A DNA stretch of 35,427 nt, taken from the NCBI GenBank assembly GCA_964605385.1, contig CAZSCK010000024.1, forward strand, positions 1 to 35,427, read 5' to 3'. The notes below the pieces were generated by a model that saw only the letters and a program-made list of their open reading frames with translations, was not told the origin of the DNA and ran no database searches. This DNA comes from JAGLTQ01 sp964605385 (GTDB taxonomy: Bacteria; Pseudomonadota; Gammaproteobacteria; UBA6429; Thiohalophilaceae). Below are positions 22,134-32,412 of the stretch, piece after piece (the first letter of the stretch is position 1; each line of letters opens with the position of its first letter). Position numbers and translations under genes: made by a program.

Positions 22134-24640
22134 TGAAGCTTAACCGTCGGAATTTTATAAAAACAAATGCAATTGCAGCCACAGCTGCAGCCGCGGGAAT
22201 CACAATTCCAGGTATTAGTACTGCGGTTGCCAAAAGTGGCTCGAATAAAATTCGCTGGGACAAAGCAGCATGCCGTTTTTGCGGTACGGGTTGTAGTGTT
22301 TTAGTTGGCACAAAAGATGGACGTGTTGTGGCAACACAAGGCGATCCAGATGCACCTGTTAACCGTGGTTTAAATTGTATTAAAGGTTATTTCCTTTCCA
22401 AAATTATGTACGGTAAGGATCGTTTAACCAAACCATTACTGCGTATGACCAATGGTAAATATGATAAAGAAGGTGATTTTACTGAAATCAGTTGGGATCA
22501 GGCCTTTGATATCATGGCGGTTAAATGGAAAGAAGCCTTAAAGAAAAAAGGTCCAAAGTCAGTGGGTATGTTTGGCTCTGGTCAGTGGACTATTTGGGAA
22601 GGTTATGCTGCATCAAAATTATTTAAAGCTGGCTTCCGAACTAATAATTTAGATCCTAATGCCCGTCACTGTATGGCATCTGCAGTAGGTGCTTTCATGC
22701 GTGCCTTTGGTGCGGATGAACCAATGGGTTGCTACGATGATTTAGAACATGCTGATGCCTTTGTATTATGGGGGGCAAACATGGCGGAGATGCATCCTAT
22801 TCTCTGGTCACGTTTGAGTGATACACGTTTAACCAAAAAAGGTTCTTCGGTACATGTGTTATCAACCTTTAAGCATCGTTGTTTTGATTTAGCTGATAAT
22901 GGCATGGTGTTTACACCACAAACCGATTTAGCGATTGCCAACTACATTGCACATTACATCATTGAAACAAAATCGTATGACAAAAAATTTATTGGTGACA
23001 ATGTTAACTTTACCAAAACAGTTACGGACATTGGTTATGGCTTACGCCCTGAACATCCTTTAGAAAAAGCGAAAAAAGGTAAAGGTGGTAAGTTAACAAA
23101 AATTAAATTTGATGAGTACGCTAAATCAGTTGCTAAATACACGCTTGAATATACTTCTAAATTAAGTGGTGTACCTAAAGCAAATCTACTTAAGCTGGCA
23201 AAACTTTATGCCGATCCTAAAAAGAAAGTAACTTCTTTCTGGACTATGGGTTTCAATCAGCATACTCGTGGTGTTTGGGTGAATGGTCTGGTTTACAACA
23301 TACATTTATTGATGGGTAAAATTTCTGAGCCGGGTAATAGTCCATTCTCATTAACAGGTCAGCCTTCTGCTTGTGGTACCGCGCGTGAAGTAGGTACTTT
23401 CTCACACAGACTACCTGCTGATTTAGTGGTTAAGAAAAAAGCGCATCGTGATTTTTCTGAGAAAATCTGGAATTTACCTGAAGGTACTATTCCACCTAAG
23501 CCGGGTTATCATGCTGTACTACAAAACCGTAAATTAAAAGACGGCAAGTTGAATGCTTACTGGGTAATGTGTAATAACAATGTTCAGGCAGCGGCAAACT
23601 TTAATGATGAAACCTATCCTGGTTATCGTAACCCTGAAAACTTTATTGTTGTTTCTGATCCGTATCCAACGGTGACTGCATTAGCGGGTGATTTGATTTT
23701 ACCAACGGCAATGTGGATAGAAAAAGAAGGTGCTTATGGTAATGCAGAACGCCGTACTCAATTCTGGCGTCAACAAGTTAAAGCGCCAGGTGAAGCAAAG
23801 TCTGATTTATGGCAGTTAGTAGAGTTTTCAAAACGCTTTAAAGTTGAAGAAGTATGGCCGGCAGATTTAATAGCTAAACAACCTGGCGTGAAAGGCAAAA
23901 CGTTATATGACGTTTTATTCAAAAATGGTCAGGTAAATAAATATCCAAAAGAGCAAGTAACAGATAGTCGTGGTAATAAATACGACAATGATGAAATGGA
24001 TGATTTTGGTTTCTATTTACAAAAAGGTTTGTTTGAAGAGTATCGCCGTTTTGGTATTGAAGGTCCGAAGATAGGTCATGACTTAGCATCATTCGATGCT
24101 TATCATAATTCACGAGGTTTGCGTTGGCCGGTAGTGAACGGTAAAGAAACCTTATGGCGTTATCGTGAAGGTTTTGATCCTTTTGTTAAAAAAGGTGAGG
24201 GCGTTAAGTTCTACGGTAAAAAAGATGGTAAAGCCAATATCATTTTTGCACCTTATGAGCCACCAGCTGAAAGTCCGGATAAAGAATATGATTTGTGGAT
24301 GTCAACCGGTCGCGTACTTGAGCACTGGCATTCAGGTTCAATGACTCGTCGTGTTCCTGAGTTATATCGCGCATTCCCTGATGCAGTTATGTTTATGCAT
24401 CCGAATGATGCGAAAAAACGTGGTTTGCGTCGTGGTATGACTGCAAAAGTTGCGAGTCGCCGTGGTGATATTACCTTGAAGGTAGAAACACGTGGTCGTA
24501 ACCGTCCACCAGAGGGTTTGATTTTTGTACCCTGGTTTGATGCCGGACGTTTGGTTAATAAGTTAATTCTTGATGCAACGGATCCATTATCAAAAGAAAC
24601 AGATTATAAGAAGTGTGCTGTTAAGGTATTAAAAGCGTAA
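22133..24640 (+). CDS. napA: Periplasmic nitrate reductase catalytic subunit NapA
   Basis: NapA is a molybdenum enzyme (bis-MGD) of 835 residues, a typical length, that reduces nitrate to nitrite in the periplasm. A Tat signal NRRNFIKT lies at residues 4-11, with a cleavable Ala-rich stretch. A 4Fe-4S site follows (C47, C50, C54, C82), and C180 in ARHCMAS is the molybdenum-ligating cysteine. DMSO-reductase-family cofactor motifs run to the end, with the molydopterin dinucleotide-binding domain from about residue 700. It is fed by NapB and NapC. An AGGAGG ribosome site lies inside napD just before the ATG. Confidence 0.98.
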   Translation: MKLNRRNFIKTNAIAATAAAAGITIPGISTAVAKSGSNKIRWDKAACRFCGTGCSVLVGTKDGRVVATQGDPDAPVNRGLNCIKGYFLSKIMYGKDRLTKPLLRMTNGKYDKEGDFTEISWDQAFDIMAVKWKEALKKKGPKSVGMFGSGQWTIWEGYAASKLFKAGFRTNNLDPNARHCMASAVGAFMRAFGADEPMGCYDDLEHADAFVLWGANMAEMHPILWSRLSDTRLTKKGSSVHVLSTFKHRCFDLADNGMVFTPQTDLAIANYIAHYIIETKSYDKKFIGDNVNFTKTVTDIGYGLRPEHPLEKAKKGKGGKLTKIKFDEYAKSVAKYTLEYTSKLSGVPKANLLKLAKLYADPKKKVTSFWTMGFNQHTRGVWVNGLVYNIHLLMGKISEPGNSPFSLTGQPSACGTAREVGTFSHRLPADLVVKKKAHRDFSEKIWNLPEGTIPPKPGYHAVLQNRKLKDGKLNAYWVMCNNNVQAAANFNDETYPGYRNPENFIVVSDPYPTVTALAGDLILPTAMWIEKEGAYGNAERRTQFWRQQVKAPGEAKSDLWQLVEFSKRFKVEEVWPADLIAKQPGVKGKTLYDVLFKNGQVNKYPKEQVTDSRGNKYDNDEMDDFGFYLQKGLFEEYRRFGIEGPKIGHDLASFDAYHNSRGLRWPVVNGKETLWRYREGFDPFVKKGEGVKFYGKKDGKANIIFAPYEPPAESPDKEYDLWMSTGRVLEHWHSGSMTRRVPELYRAFPDAVMFMHPNDAKKRGLRRGMTAKVASRRGDITLKVETRGRNRPPEGLIFVPWFDAGRLVNKLILDATDPLSKETDYKKCAVKVLKA

Positions 24641-24655
24641 TAAAGGAAATGTAAC

Positions 24656-25438
24656 GTGTTCGAACACCAGTTAAGTCGCCGACGATTTATCGTCGAAACC
24701 GCAAGAACGGCAAGCGGTGTGGCTTTATTGGGTGTTGGCTTAGGCTTATACATAAAAGAGGCTAAATCTTTACCGGTATATGCGCTGCGACCACCGGGTG
24801 TTGAAAGTGAAGGTGATTTTTTAGCCGCCTGTATTCGCTGTGGGTTATGTGTTCGTGATTGTCCTTATGACATTTTAAAACTTTCAGAACTGGCTGAACC
24901 TGTTGCATTGGGTACCCCCTATTTTGAAGCACGGAAAATTCCTTGTGAAATGTGTGAAGATATACCGTGTGTTGTGGCTTGTCCGACCGGGGCATTAGAC
25001 AAAGAGCTCACTAATATCGATGATGCCCGTATGGGACTTGCCGTTATAGTGGATCAGGAAACATGTTTGAATTACCTGGGGTTACGTTGTGATGTTTGTC
25101 ACCATATTTGCCCTTTAATAAATGAAGCGATTACATTGGAGCCCAGACATAATGAACGTAGTGGCAAACATACAATATTTATACCAGTAGTACATTCGGA
25201 TAAATGCACCGGCTGTGGTAAATGTGAGCGGGGTTGTGTATTAGAAGAAGCCGCTATTAAAGTATTACCGCTGAAGCTGGCGAAAGGTGAGTTAGGTCAT
25301 CATTACCGCCTCGGTTGGGAAGAAAAGGAAAGGGCGGGCAAAAGTTTAGTGACGCCAGATAAAGAACATAAATATAATTTACCGGAAGGTTTGAAATACG
25401 AACATGAAGGTGAAGGCTTAATGAAGGATACAGACTAA
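24656..25438 (+). CDS. napG: Quinol dehydrogenase ferredoxin subunit NapG
   Basis: NapG is a Tat-exported ferredoxin (SRRRFIVE at 7-14) that, with NapH, passes electrons from menaquinol or other quinols toward NapA. The 260-residue product has four 4Fe-4S groups: C59/62/65/69, C97/100/105/109, C137/145/148/152 and C184/187/190/194. The start is GTG at 24656 behind AAAGGAAA. The last base overlaps the napH ATG (TAATG). Confidence 0.94.
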   Translation: MFEHQLSRRRFIVETARTASGVALLGVGLGLYIKEAKSLPVYALRPPGVESEGDFLAACIRCGLCVRDCPYDILKLSELAEPVALGTPYFEARKIPCEMCEDIPCVVACPTGALDKELTNIDDARMGLAVIVDQETCLNYLGLRCDVCHHICPLINEAITLEPRHNERSGKHTIFIPVVHSDKCTGCGKCERGCVLEEAAIKVLPLKLAKGELGHHYRLGWEEKERAGKSLVTPDKEHKYNLPEGLKYEHEGEGLMKDTD

Positions 25439-26346
25439 TGGCGGCAAACTTACCTGAAAAGGTAGGTAAAGAAGCAGTGTTAGTAAAAGGATGGTGGCGT
25501 GCAAACAAGTGGCTATTACTTCGACGTACCAGCCAGCTTTTGGTCATAGCGATATTTTTAACAGGACCGTTATTAGGAGAAGGTTACTGGATTGCAAAGG
25601 GTAATTTAATGTCAAGTTTAACGTTTGATATTTTACCATTAACCGATCCATATGTTTTATTACAATCATTTTTTGCCGGACATGAAATTATAAGTCAGGC
25701 ATTAATCGGCGCAGTGATTGTAACGGTATTTTATTTTTTCGTTGGCGGTCGAGTTTTTTGTTCATGGGTATGCCCGGTCAATGTTGTTACCGATGCAGCT
25801 GATGGATTACGAAGAAAGTTTAATATTAAAGGTGGAGCAAGGTTCTCACGTGATTTACGTTACTGGATGTTGCTAATGACATTAATAGTAGCACTGGTAA
25901 CAGGCACCATCGCATGGGAATTTATTAACCCTGTTTCAATATTGCATCGATCAATTATTTTTGGCTTTGGTTATGCAGGATTAGTTATTTTAGCCATCTT
26001 TATATTTGATCTTTTATTAAGTCGACAGGGGTGGTGTGGTCATCTTTGTCCGGTAGGTGCATTTTATAGTTTGTTAGGACGCATAAGTTTTGTTCGGGTT
26101 AGTGCACCCAATAGAGAAGACTGTGATGATTGTATGGACTGTTTCATGGTCTGTCCTGAGAAACAAGTTATTAAGCCGGCATTAAAAGGCGCGGATAAAG
26201 GAATAGGTCCCGTTATTATGGACATGAATTGTACCAACTGTGGTCGCTGTATTGATGTATGCGCCAAAGATGTTTTTAAGTTTTCAAATCGTTTTAATAA
26301 TGACACGTTATTGAATGTATCTAAAAAAGAGGAGGTTGCACCATGA
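25438..26346 (+). CDS. napH: Quinol dehydrogenase membrane subunit NapH
   Basis: NapH is an inner-membrane polyferredoxin (302 residues) with four membrane helices. CSWVCPVN (C108/C112) and CGHLCPVG (C200/C204) follow helices two and four on the cytoplasmic side, and two 4Fe-4S groups lie near the C-terminus (C229/232/235/239 and C255/258/261/265). It works with NapG as a quinol dehydrogenase. The end overlaps the napB start (ATGA), as in a tightly coupled operon. Confidence 0.95.
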   Translation: MAANLPEKVGKEAVLVKGWWRANKWLLLRRTSQLLVIAIFLTGPLLGEGYWIAKGNLMSSLTFDILPLTDPYVLLQSFFAGHEIISQALIGAVIVTVFYFFVGGRVFCSWVCPVNVVTDAADGLRRKFNIKGGARFSRDLRYWMLLMTLIVALVTGTIAWEFINPVSILHRSIIFGFGYAGLVILAIFIFDLLLSRQGWCGHLCPVGAFYSLLGRISFVRVSAPNREDCDDCMDCFMVCPEKQVIKPALKGADKGIGPVIMDMNCTNCGRCIDVCAKDVFKFSNRFNNDTLLNVSKKEEVAP

Positions 26347-26792
26347 AACGGTCAACTGCAATGAGTATTGTAATAATGTTGGGTTTTGGTTTATTAGCTA
26401 ACCAGGCTTGGGCAGAACAAGTTGAATCATTACGTGGAACAAATCCTATGGATGAGCCTGCCAAGGCACCGCATATAATGAAATGGCAAGATGATCGTGA
26501 ACCTATTACACGTGATTATATACAACAACCACCGTTGGTTCCTCATAAGATTAAAGGCTACAGAATTAATATAAAATTCAATAAATGTTTAACTTGTCAT
26601 AGTTGGGCAAATTATAAAGATGCTGGAGCAACTAAAATTAGTCAATCACATTTTAGTGACAGAGAAAATAATGTGTTGGCGAATATTGCACCGCGTCGTT
26701 ATTTTTGTACTCAGTGCCATGTTCCTCAAGTGAATGCACCACCGTTAGTGGAAAATACATTCAATCCATTACAGACAATAAAACGTCATTAA
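26343..26792 (+). CDS. napB: Diheme cytochrome c subunit NapB
   Basis: NapB is the periplasmic electron-transfer subunit of nitrate reductase (149 residues). A signal peptide ends near residue 24 (AWA|E). Two c-type heme sites, CLTCH (82-86) and CTQCH (122-126), are visible. Probable distal His ligands are H68 (VPHKIKGY) and H103 (SQSHF). The start overlaps napH by four bases, and napC follows after 36 bases. Confidence 0.96.
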   Translation: MKRSTAMSIVIMLGFGLLANQAWAEQVESLRGTNPMDEPAKAPHIMKWQDDREPITRDYIQQPPLVPHKIKGYRINIKFNKCLTCHSWANYKDAGATKISQSHFSDRENNVLANIAPRRYFCTQCHVPQVNAPPLVENTFNPLQTIKRH

Positions 26793-26828
26793 TAGATTAA
26801 TAAATAGTATTTAAAGAAGGATTGGACA

Positions 26829-27446
26829 ATGAGTGTGTATACAAAAGCAAAAGATGGACTCCAGGTAATCTGGGAATTCCTTAAAAAACCAACCGCAAAA
26901 TATTCGCTGGGTACTTTGTTAGTTGTAGGTTTTATTACCGGAATTATATTTTGGGGTGGCTTTAACACCGCGATGGAAATGACAAATAATGAAGAGTTTT
27001 GTATTTCATGTCATGAAATGCGCGACAATGTATATGAAGAATATAAAGATTCTATCCATTATTCAAACAGAACAGGTGTACGTGCAACATGTCCTGATTG
27101 TCATGTTCCAAAAGAGTGGGTATATAAAGTTGTCAGGAAAATTAAAGCAACCAATGAGCTCTGGCATAAAGCTTTAGGGACGATTGATACACCTGAAAAA
27201 TTTGAGAAAAAACGTTTACAGCTGGCACGAAATGTTTGGAAGGCGATGAAAGAAACAGATTCCAGAGAGTGTCGTAATTGCCATGATTATAAGTCGATGG
27301 ATTATGCTGAGCAGGGTCGTCGCTCTATGAATCAACATTCCAAAGGTTTAGAAAAAGGCAAAACCTGTATTGATTGTCATAAAGGTATCGCGCATTCATT
27401 ACCCGCAATGTATGAAGTAGATCCAAGTGCAGCGGTAGGGCAGTAA
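26829..27446 (+). CDS. napC: Tetraheme quinol dehydrogenase NapC
   Basis: NapC is a membrane-anchored tetraheme cytochrome (205 residues) that oxidises quinol and reduces NapB/NapA. One helix (about 25-43, ending FWGGFNT) is followed by heme sites at C58, C88, C148 and C180; the first is CISCHEM. It closely resembles the first 190 residues of the NirT fusion at 4761, including IDTPEKF and STDSREC/ETDSREC, so one probably arose from the other by duplication. It is the last gene of the nap operon and is followed by an intrinsic terminator. Confidence 0.95.
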   Translation: MSVYTKAKDGLQVIWEFLKKPTAKYSLGTLLVVGFITGIIFWGGFNTAMEMTNNEEFCISCHEMRDNVYEEYKDSIHYSNRTGVRATCPDCHVPKEWVYKVVRKIKATNELWHKALGTIDTPEKFEKKRLQLARNVWKAMKETDSRECRNCHDYKSMDYAEQGRRSMNQHSKGLEKGKTCIDCHKGIAHSLPAMYEVDPSAAVGQ

Positions 27447-27486
27447 AATTAAAGTAGTCGATTAATTAGAACCGGCTTTTCTTTTG

Positions 27487-27514
27487 AACCACCCTTTTCC
27501 TGGGGGGTGGTTTT
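27487..27514 (+). terminator. Intrinsic terminator of the nap operon
   Basis: AACCACCC (27487-27494) and GGGTGGTT (27505-27512) form an 8-bp perfect stem that runs into TTTT, 40 bases after the napC stop. From here to 27786 I see no further feature, only an AT-rich leader for the hybrid kinase without an FNR box. Confidence 0.8.
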
Positions 27515-27786
27515 AAAGTTATTAAATTATCCTGTTGCCTGAAAAATTGTGGGTATATAAATTAGTTGCGCTTCTTACAGAGCTATTTTTATAGCAGAAG
27601 AAAAATACATAAACTTCATCCTATATGAGTGAAATCATTAGGGAAAACCCTTGCTTATCCACGTTATAGATAACTATCCTGGTTATTTTAAAAATTATCC
27701 TCTAAAGCTTAAATACTGGTTGCCGATATAAAAGGTTATACAACCTTCTATAAATATGGAAATGCTAAGCATATTACCTACTAATA

Positions 27787-30700
27787 ATGCCAGATTCTAC
27801 TCAAATTAATCCTCTTGAAAAACTGTTGCAGCTGCAACAGAAGTTCAAAAAAAAGCTGCCAGAAAGAATTTCAGATATTGAGTCATGTTGGCTGGATTTG
27901 TGTGATAAAAAAGCACCTGTTTTTACAGATTTACATTTGAAATTACACAGTCTGGTTGGTGCAGCGGGGACATTTGGTGCTTCGATAGTAAGTAACAAAG
28001 CGAGAAAGCTGGAAAGTCAGGTTAAATTATTATTGAATAGTGAATTAAAGTTAGATAATGCTGCTATTGAAGAAATTGATTATTTAATTACCCAGTTACG
28101 TGATGTTTCTGATAAATGGCAGCCTTCATCCATTCCATTTGTTCCTGAAAAAAAACCAGAAAAATATGAAATAGAACCAAACTGGCAATCAAATGTATAT
28201 TTGGTTGAGGACGACGTAGAAGTTGCTAATCCACTCATTAAATATCTTGAACAAGCAGGCTATAAGATTTTTTATTACCGAAAAATTAAAGAATTTGAAG
28301 AAGAATATAGTGAAAATGAAAGAGCGTCTGCAATTATTATGGATATGGCTTTTAGTGAAGGACATATTGCAGGCGCAGAAACAATTCAATATTTATCTGA
28401 GCAAGATAAAAAATTTCCTCCTGTTATTTTTATTTCTATACATGTTGATATTCAAGCCAGGCTAGCTGCGGCACAGGCTGGTGCAAGACGTTATATTACT
28501 AAACCACTGGTTAAACATGAATTGTTATCGACTCTGGATAAATTAACCCTTCGTGTAAAATATAAACCTTATCGTGTGTTATTGATTGATGATGAGCAGG
28601 ATATTCTGGATTATTACAGTACAAACTTGCAAGACGAAGGAATGGAGGTTTTATCTTTTACAAATCCACTTGAAGCTTATCAATCGATTGAATCCTTTAA
28701 ACCTGAACTTATCGTGCTTGATCTCTATATGCCTGAATGTTCCGGTTTTGATTTGGCCAGAGTGATTCGTCAGAATGATGAGCTCGCATATGTTCCTATT
28801 GTATTTTTGTCTTCAGAGCTGGATGTTGCAACTCAACTTACTGCGCTGGATCTGGGTGGAGATGATTTTTTAATGAAACCTGTTGGTGCTGATTATTTTA
28901 TTCAGGCAGTAACCGCACGAGTTAAACGTTCAAGACGTATTAATAGTTTAAATGAAAAATATAGAGATGCTTTACGTGAGAGTGAATACCGCTTAATTGC
29001 ATTGGATAAACATGCAATTATAAGTATGACGGATACGGCAGGGACTATGACTTTTGCAAATGAACATTTTGCAAACATAAGTGGCTATAGTGAAGAAGAA
29101 TTGATAGGGAGCAATCATAGAATATTAAAATCGGGTAAACATCCTGCCTCCTTTTATGAAGATATGTGGATGACTATTTCAAGCGGTAAAATATGGAGTG
29201 GACAGATTTGTAATATAGCAAAAAATGGAAGGGAGTACTGGGTAGAGTCAACAATAGTCCCTTTTATGGATGAAAATGGTTTGCCGTATAAATATGTTTC
29301 TGTGCGTACTGAAATAACGAAAGTCAAACAGTCTGAAGTAGGTGCTAAAGAATCAGAAAGACGGTTAGTAGATCAGCAAGAAACACTAAATATATTATCA
29401 ACAATTACTGATTATATCTTACTTGAGGAAGAGGCCTTTTTTAGCATAGTAACGCAACGTGCTGTTGAGACATTAAATGTTGCCAGAGTTAGTATCTGGA
29501 TGTTTGATGAAAATAATAAAGTAATCATATGCAGAAAATTATTTGATATAAAAGAAGATGCATGGAGCTCAGGTTTTGAGATGAAGAAAGATGATTATCC
29601 AGAATATTTTTCTGCACTTGAAAATAATGCAATTATTTCTGCTTTCGATGCATACACTCATCCTGCAACCTATGAATTTTCAGAGGACTACCTTAGCCCC
29701 CTGGGTATTACTGCTATGTTAGATATTCCTATACGAAAGAGAGGGCTGGTTGTTGGTGTTATCTGTTGCGAACATGTTGGAGGCACTAGAAACTGGTGTG
29801 CAGATGAGAAAAATTTTATTTTGGGTTTAGCTGACCTGATAACACTTAATGTTGAGTCTAGTGAAAGAAAAATAGTAGAAAAAGAATTAGCTGATGCTAA
29901 AAAAATAGCTGATGATGCAAACAAAGCAAAATCTATATTTCTTTCAAGTATGAGTCACGAGCTAAGAACACCAATGAATGCTATTTGTGGATTTGCACAA
30001 CTCCTTTTATTAAATAATAGTAATAATCTTGATGATGTTCAAAAAGATAATGTTGGTGAAATAATAAATGCAAGTAAACATCTATTAGAGTTGATTAATA
30101 AAATTCTTGATTTAGCTAAAATTGAATCAGGCAAAGTAGATTTATCTATTGAAAAGGTAGATTGTTTTGAAGTCATTATTGAATGTCTTTCTTTAATGAG
30201 TTCTCTAATGGGAAAACGAAAGATAAATGTTTCTTATTGCTTTAATGGAAAGACTCTTTCTCTTGATGAATTATCTTCATATGAAGTTTTTATAGATGTT
30301 GATCGAACTCGTTTGAAACAAATATTTCTTAATTTACTAAGTAATGCTGTTAAATATAATATAGAGGCTGGACGAATCACAGTTTCCTGTAATATTGATA
30401 ATGATATTGTGCGTATTAATGTGATTGATACCGGAAAAGGAATACCAAAAGAAGGGTTAAAAGATTTATTTAAATCTTTTAACCGCCTAAATGAAGAAAA
30501 TAGTAATATTGAAGGTTCAGGTATTGGCCTGGTTATTACTAAAAATTTAGTTGGGTTAATGGGCGGTAATATTGGTGTAGAAAGTAAAGTTAACGAAGGT
30601 TCAACTTTTTGGGTTGAGTTTTCTGTGGTTACTCCCCCAGCATTAAATTTAAATGAGCACATAGATAAAAACATTGTTACAGAGGAAAATATAAATAAAG

Positions 30701-31071
30701 AATATACGGTGCTGTGTGTTGAAGATAATCCTGCAAATTTACGTTTAATTGAGCAAATATTATCTTCTCAGGATAATGTTAATATGATAAGTGCCCATGA
30801 AGGTTGTTTGGGTTTAGAGCTGGCTTTTACTAAAGCTCCGGATTTAATTCTACTGGATATTAATTTGCCAGGAATGAGTGGACTTGAAGTTTTAAAAGAA
30901 TTAAAAAATGACAATACAACAAAAAATATACCTGTTATTGCTATAAGTGCAAATGCTCTGTTAAAAGACATTCAAAGTGGAATGGATGCAGGTTTTGATG
31001 ATTATCTTACCAAGCCAATTGATGTTGCAAATTTTCTTATTGCTGTAAAGAGAGCTTTAAGTAAACCTTGA
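27787..31071 (+). CDS. Hybrid histidine kinase: Hpt-REC-REC-PAS-GAF-HisKA-HATPase-REC
   Basis: This soluble 1094-residue multi-step phosphorelay protein has, in order: an N-terminal Hpt-like domain (H54 in HSLVGAAGTFG); receiver 1 (about 136-245, D186); receiver 2 (about 261-385, D312 in VLDLYMP); a PAS domain (about 405-515); a GAF domain (about 537-692); HisKA (H724 in SHELRTPMN); an ATPase domain (about 838-945, with NAVKYN, DTGKGIP and GSGIGL); and receiver 3 (about 972-1094, D1024 in LLDINLPG). No membrane segment is seen, so the input is cytoplasmic. No DNA-binding output is present. It lies just after nap but has its own AT-rich upstream region and a distinctly lower GC content. A link to nitrate respiration is possible from position only. 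Confidence 0.93.
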   Translation: MPDSTQINPLEKLLQLQQKFKKKLPERISDIESCWLDLCDKKAPVFTDLHLKLHSLVGAAGTFGASIVSNKARKLESQVKLLLNSELKLDNAAIEEIDYLITQLRDVSDKWQPSSIPFVPEKKPEKYEIEPNWQSNVYLVEDDVEVANPLIKYLEQAGYKIFYYRKIKEFEEEYSENERASAIIMDMAFSEGHIAGAETIQYLSEQDKKFPPVIFISIHVDIQARLAAAQAGARRYITKPLVKHELLSTLDKLTLRVKYKPYRVLLIDDEQDILDYYSTNLQDEGMEVLSFTNPLEAYQSIESFKPELIVLDLYMPECSGFDLARVIRQNDELAYVPIVFLSSELDVATQLTALDLGGDDFLMKPVGADYFIQAVTARVKRSRRINSLNEKYRDALRESEYRLIALDKHAIISMTDTAGTMTFANEHFANISGYSEEELIGSNHRILKSGKHPASFYEDMWMTISSGKIWSGQICNIAKNGREYWVESTIVPFMDENGLPYKYVSVRTEITKVKQSEVGAKESERRLVDQQETLNILSTITDYILLEEEAFFSIVTQRAVETLNVARVSIWMFDENNKVIICRKLFDIKEDAWSSGFEMKKDDYPEYFSALENNAIISAFDAYTHPATYEFSEDYLSPLGITAMLDIPIRKRGLVVGVICCEHVGGTRNWCADEKNFILGLADLITLNVESSERKIVEKELADAKKIADDANKAKSIFLSSMSHELRTPMNAICGFAQLLLLNNSNNLDDVQKDNVGEIINASKHLLELINKILDLAKIESGKVDLSIEKVDCFEVIIECLSLMSSLMGKRKINVSYCFNGKTLSLDELSSYEVFIDVDRTRLKQIFLNLLSNAVKYNIEAGRITVSCNIDNDIVRINVIDTGKGIPKEGLKDLFKSFNRLNEENSNIEGSGIGLVITKNLVGLMGGNIGVESKVNEGSTFWVEFSVVTPPALNLNEHIDKNIVTEENINKEYTVLCVEDNPANLRLIEQILSSQDNVNMISAHEGCLGLELAFTKAPDLILLDINLPGMSGLEVLKELKNDNTTKNIPVIAISANALLKDIQSGMDAGFDDYLTKPIDVANFLIAVKRALSKP

Positions 31072-31074
31072 TTA

Positions 31075-32412
31075 TCAGAAGATAATAATTATTTTAGCGC
31101 CACCTAGTGAGCTTTCTGTTATTTCCATTGAACCTTTGTATAGCAGCAACATTTCATTAACCATAGCAAGACCCAAACCATGTCCGGGTGTATTTTGGTC
31201 TGCCCGTTGACCTCGCAAGATAATAATATCTCGCTGTTCTTTATTGATTCCCGCGCCATCATCTTCAATAATAACCTGAGTTTTATTTAATAACTCTTTC
31301 GCACTTACACACACCTTTTTATTACACCATTTAAAGGCATTTTCAATCAGATTTCCTAAAATTTCAAATAGATCACCTTCATCCACTTTAATATTTAATG
31401 TGCTGGAGATAGTTAGTTGAGTTTCAACCTTTTTATCTTTGTACACTTTGTCTAGTGTGGATATTACTTTTTGCGCAATTGGTTTTAATGCCAGAGCTTC
31501 GGTAAGTTGTGAGCGCCCAACTGTTGCTGCACGTTGAAGCTGGTATTCTACAATTGTATTAATGGTCTTTAGTTGTTCCAGAGCTGTGTTTTTTTCTTTT
31601 ATATTTTCATTGTTAATAATGCCTTGTAATACTGCAATAGGTGTTTTAAGACTATGTGCCATATTTCCTAGTGCATCACGATAGCGGGATAATTGTTGTT
31701 GCGATGAATTAAGTAACTGATTCAGATTTTGAGTAAGAGGGTTTATTTCTTTTGGATATATTCCTGTTAGTCTTTTTTTCTTGCCATTTTCTATTTCCAG
31801 CAAATCTTCTGCAACATAACGTAAAGGTTTTAAGCCCCAGCGTAAAATTAGTATTTGGACAATAATCAAAATAAAACTAACGCCAACCAACCAAAACCAT
31901 AATCTTTTCCTAAAATCTTCTATTTGTGCATTTAATACATTTATATTTTCTGCAACCTGAAAAACATATGCATGTTCGCCTTTGCTTGTTATCCATATTG
32001 TGGTGAAATTTATTAAAGCATAAGTTTTGCTCTCCAGAGTCTTTCTGGAAAAAGAAAACTCACCCATTTTTATTTTTGCAGGAAAGGGTAGGGTAGTATT
32101 GGCTAACGATTTAGATTGCCAGACTATTTTATCAGCAACAGTTAAAATTCTGGCATATAGTTCAGACTCGTAAATATTTAAGCGCGGTTCGGTCAAATCA
32201 GCGGGAAGTTGTAACACAGGATTTTTTTCATCATCCTCACTAAGTTCAGCGGCTGCTAACAAGGCATAAACTTGTGTCCGTAAATTTTCATGTTGAGCCT
32301 TCTCAAGATTGTTTCTAAATGCTTTATCTAAAATTAAACCGGTTAAGCTCATAAATAAAATTAAAATTACCAGAGCCGAAAAGATGATACGTGAATGAAT
32401 GGATGCAGTCAT
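31075..32412 (-). CDS. PhoQ-like membrane sensor histidine kinase
   Basis: This inner-membrane sensor kinase has 445 residues. It has a first helix (about 9-28), a periplasmic domain of about 140 residues, a second helix (about 170-190), a short HAMP-like linker, then HisKA with phospho-acceptor H253 in AHSLKTP and an ATPase domain (ENAFKW, DDGAGI, GHGLGLAM). The architecture and AHSLKTP context resemble PhoQ. It overlaps the upstream response regulator by four bases, so the two are coupled. It ends three bases from the convergent hybrid kinase, with no visible terminator between them. The ligand is unknown. Confidence 0.92.
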   Translation of the reverse strand: MTASIHSRIIFSALVILILFMSLTGLILDKAFRNNLEKAQHENLRTQVYALLAAAELSEDDEKNPVLQLPADLTEPRLNIYESELYARILTVADKIVWQSKSLANTTLPFPAKIKMGEFSFSRKTLESKTYALINFTTIWITSKGEHAYVFQVAENINVLNAQIEDFRKRLWFWLVGVSFILIIVQILILRWGLKPLRYVAEDLLEIENGKKKRLTGIYPKEINPLTQNLNQLLNSSQQQLSRYRDALGNMAHSLKTPIAVLQGIINNENIKEKNTALEQLKTINTIVEYQLQRAATVGRSQLTEALALKPIAQKVISTLDKVYKDKKVETQLTISSTLNIKVDEGDLFEILGNLIENAFKWCNKKVCVSAKELLNKTQVIIEDDGAGINKEQRDIIILRGQRADQNTPGHGLGLAMVNEMLLLYKGSMEITESSLGGAKIIIIF

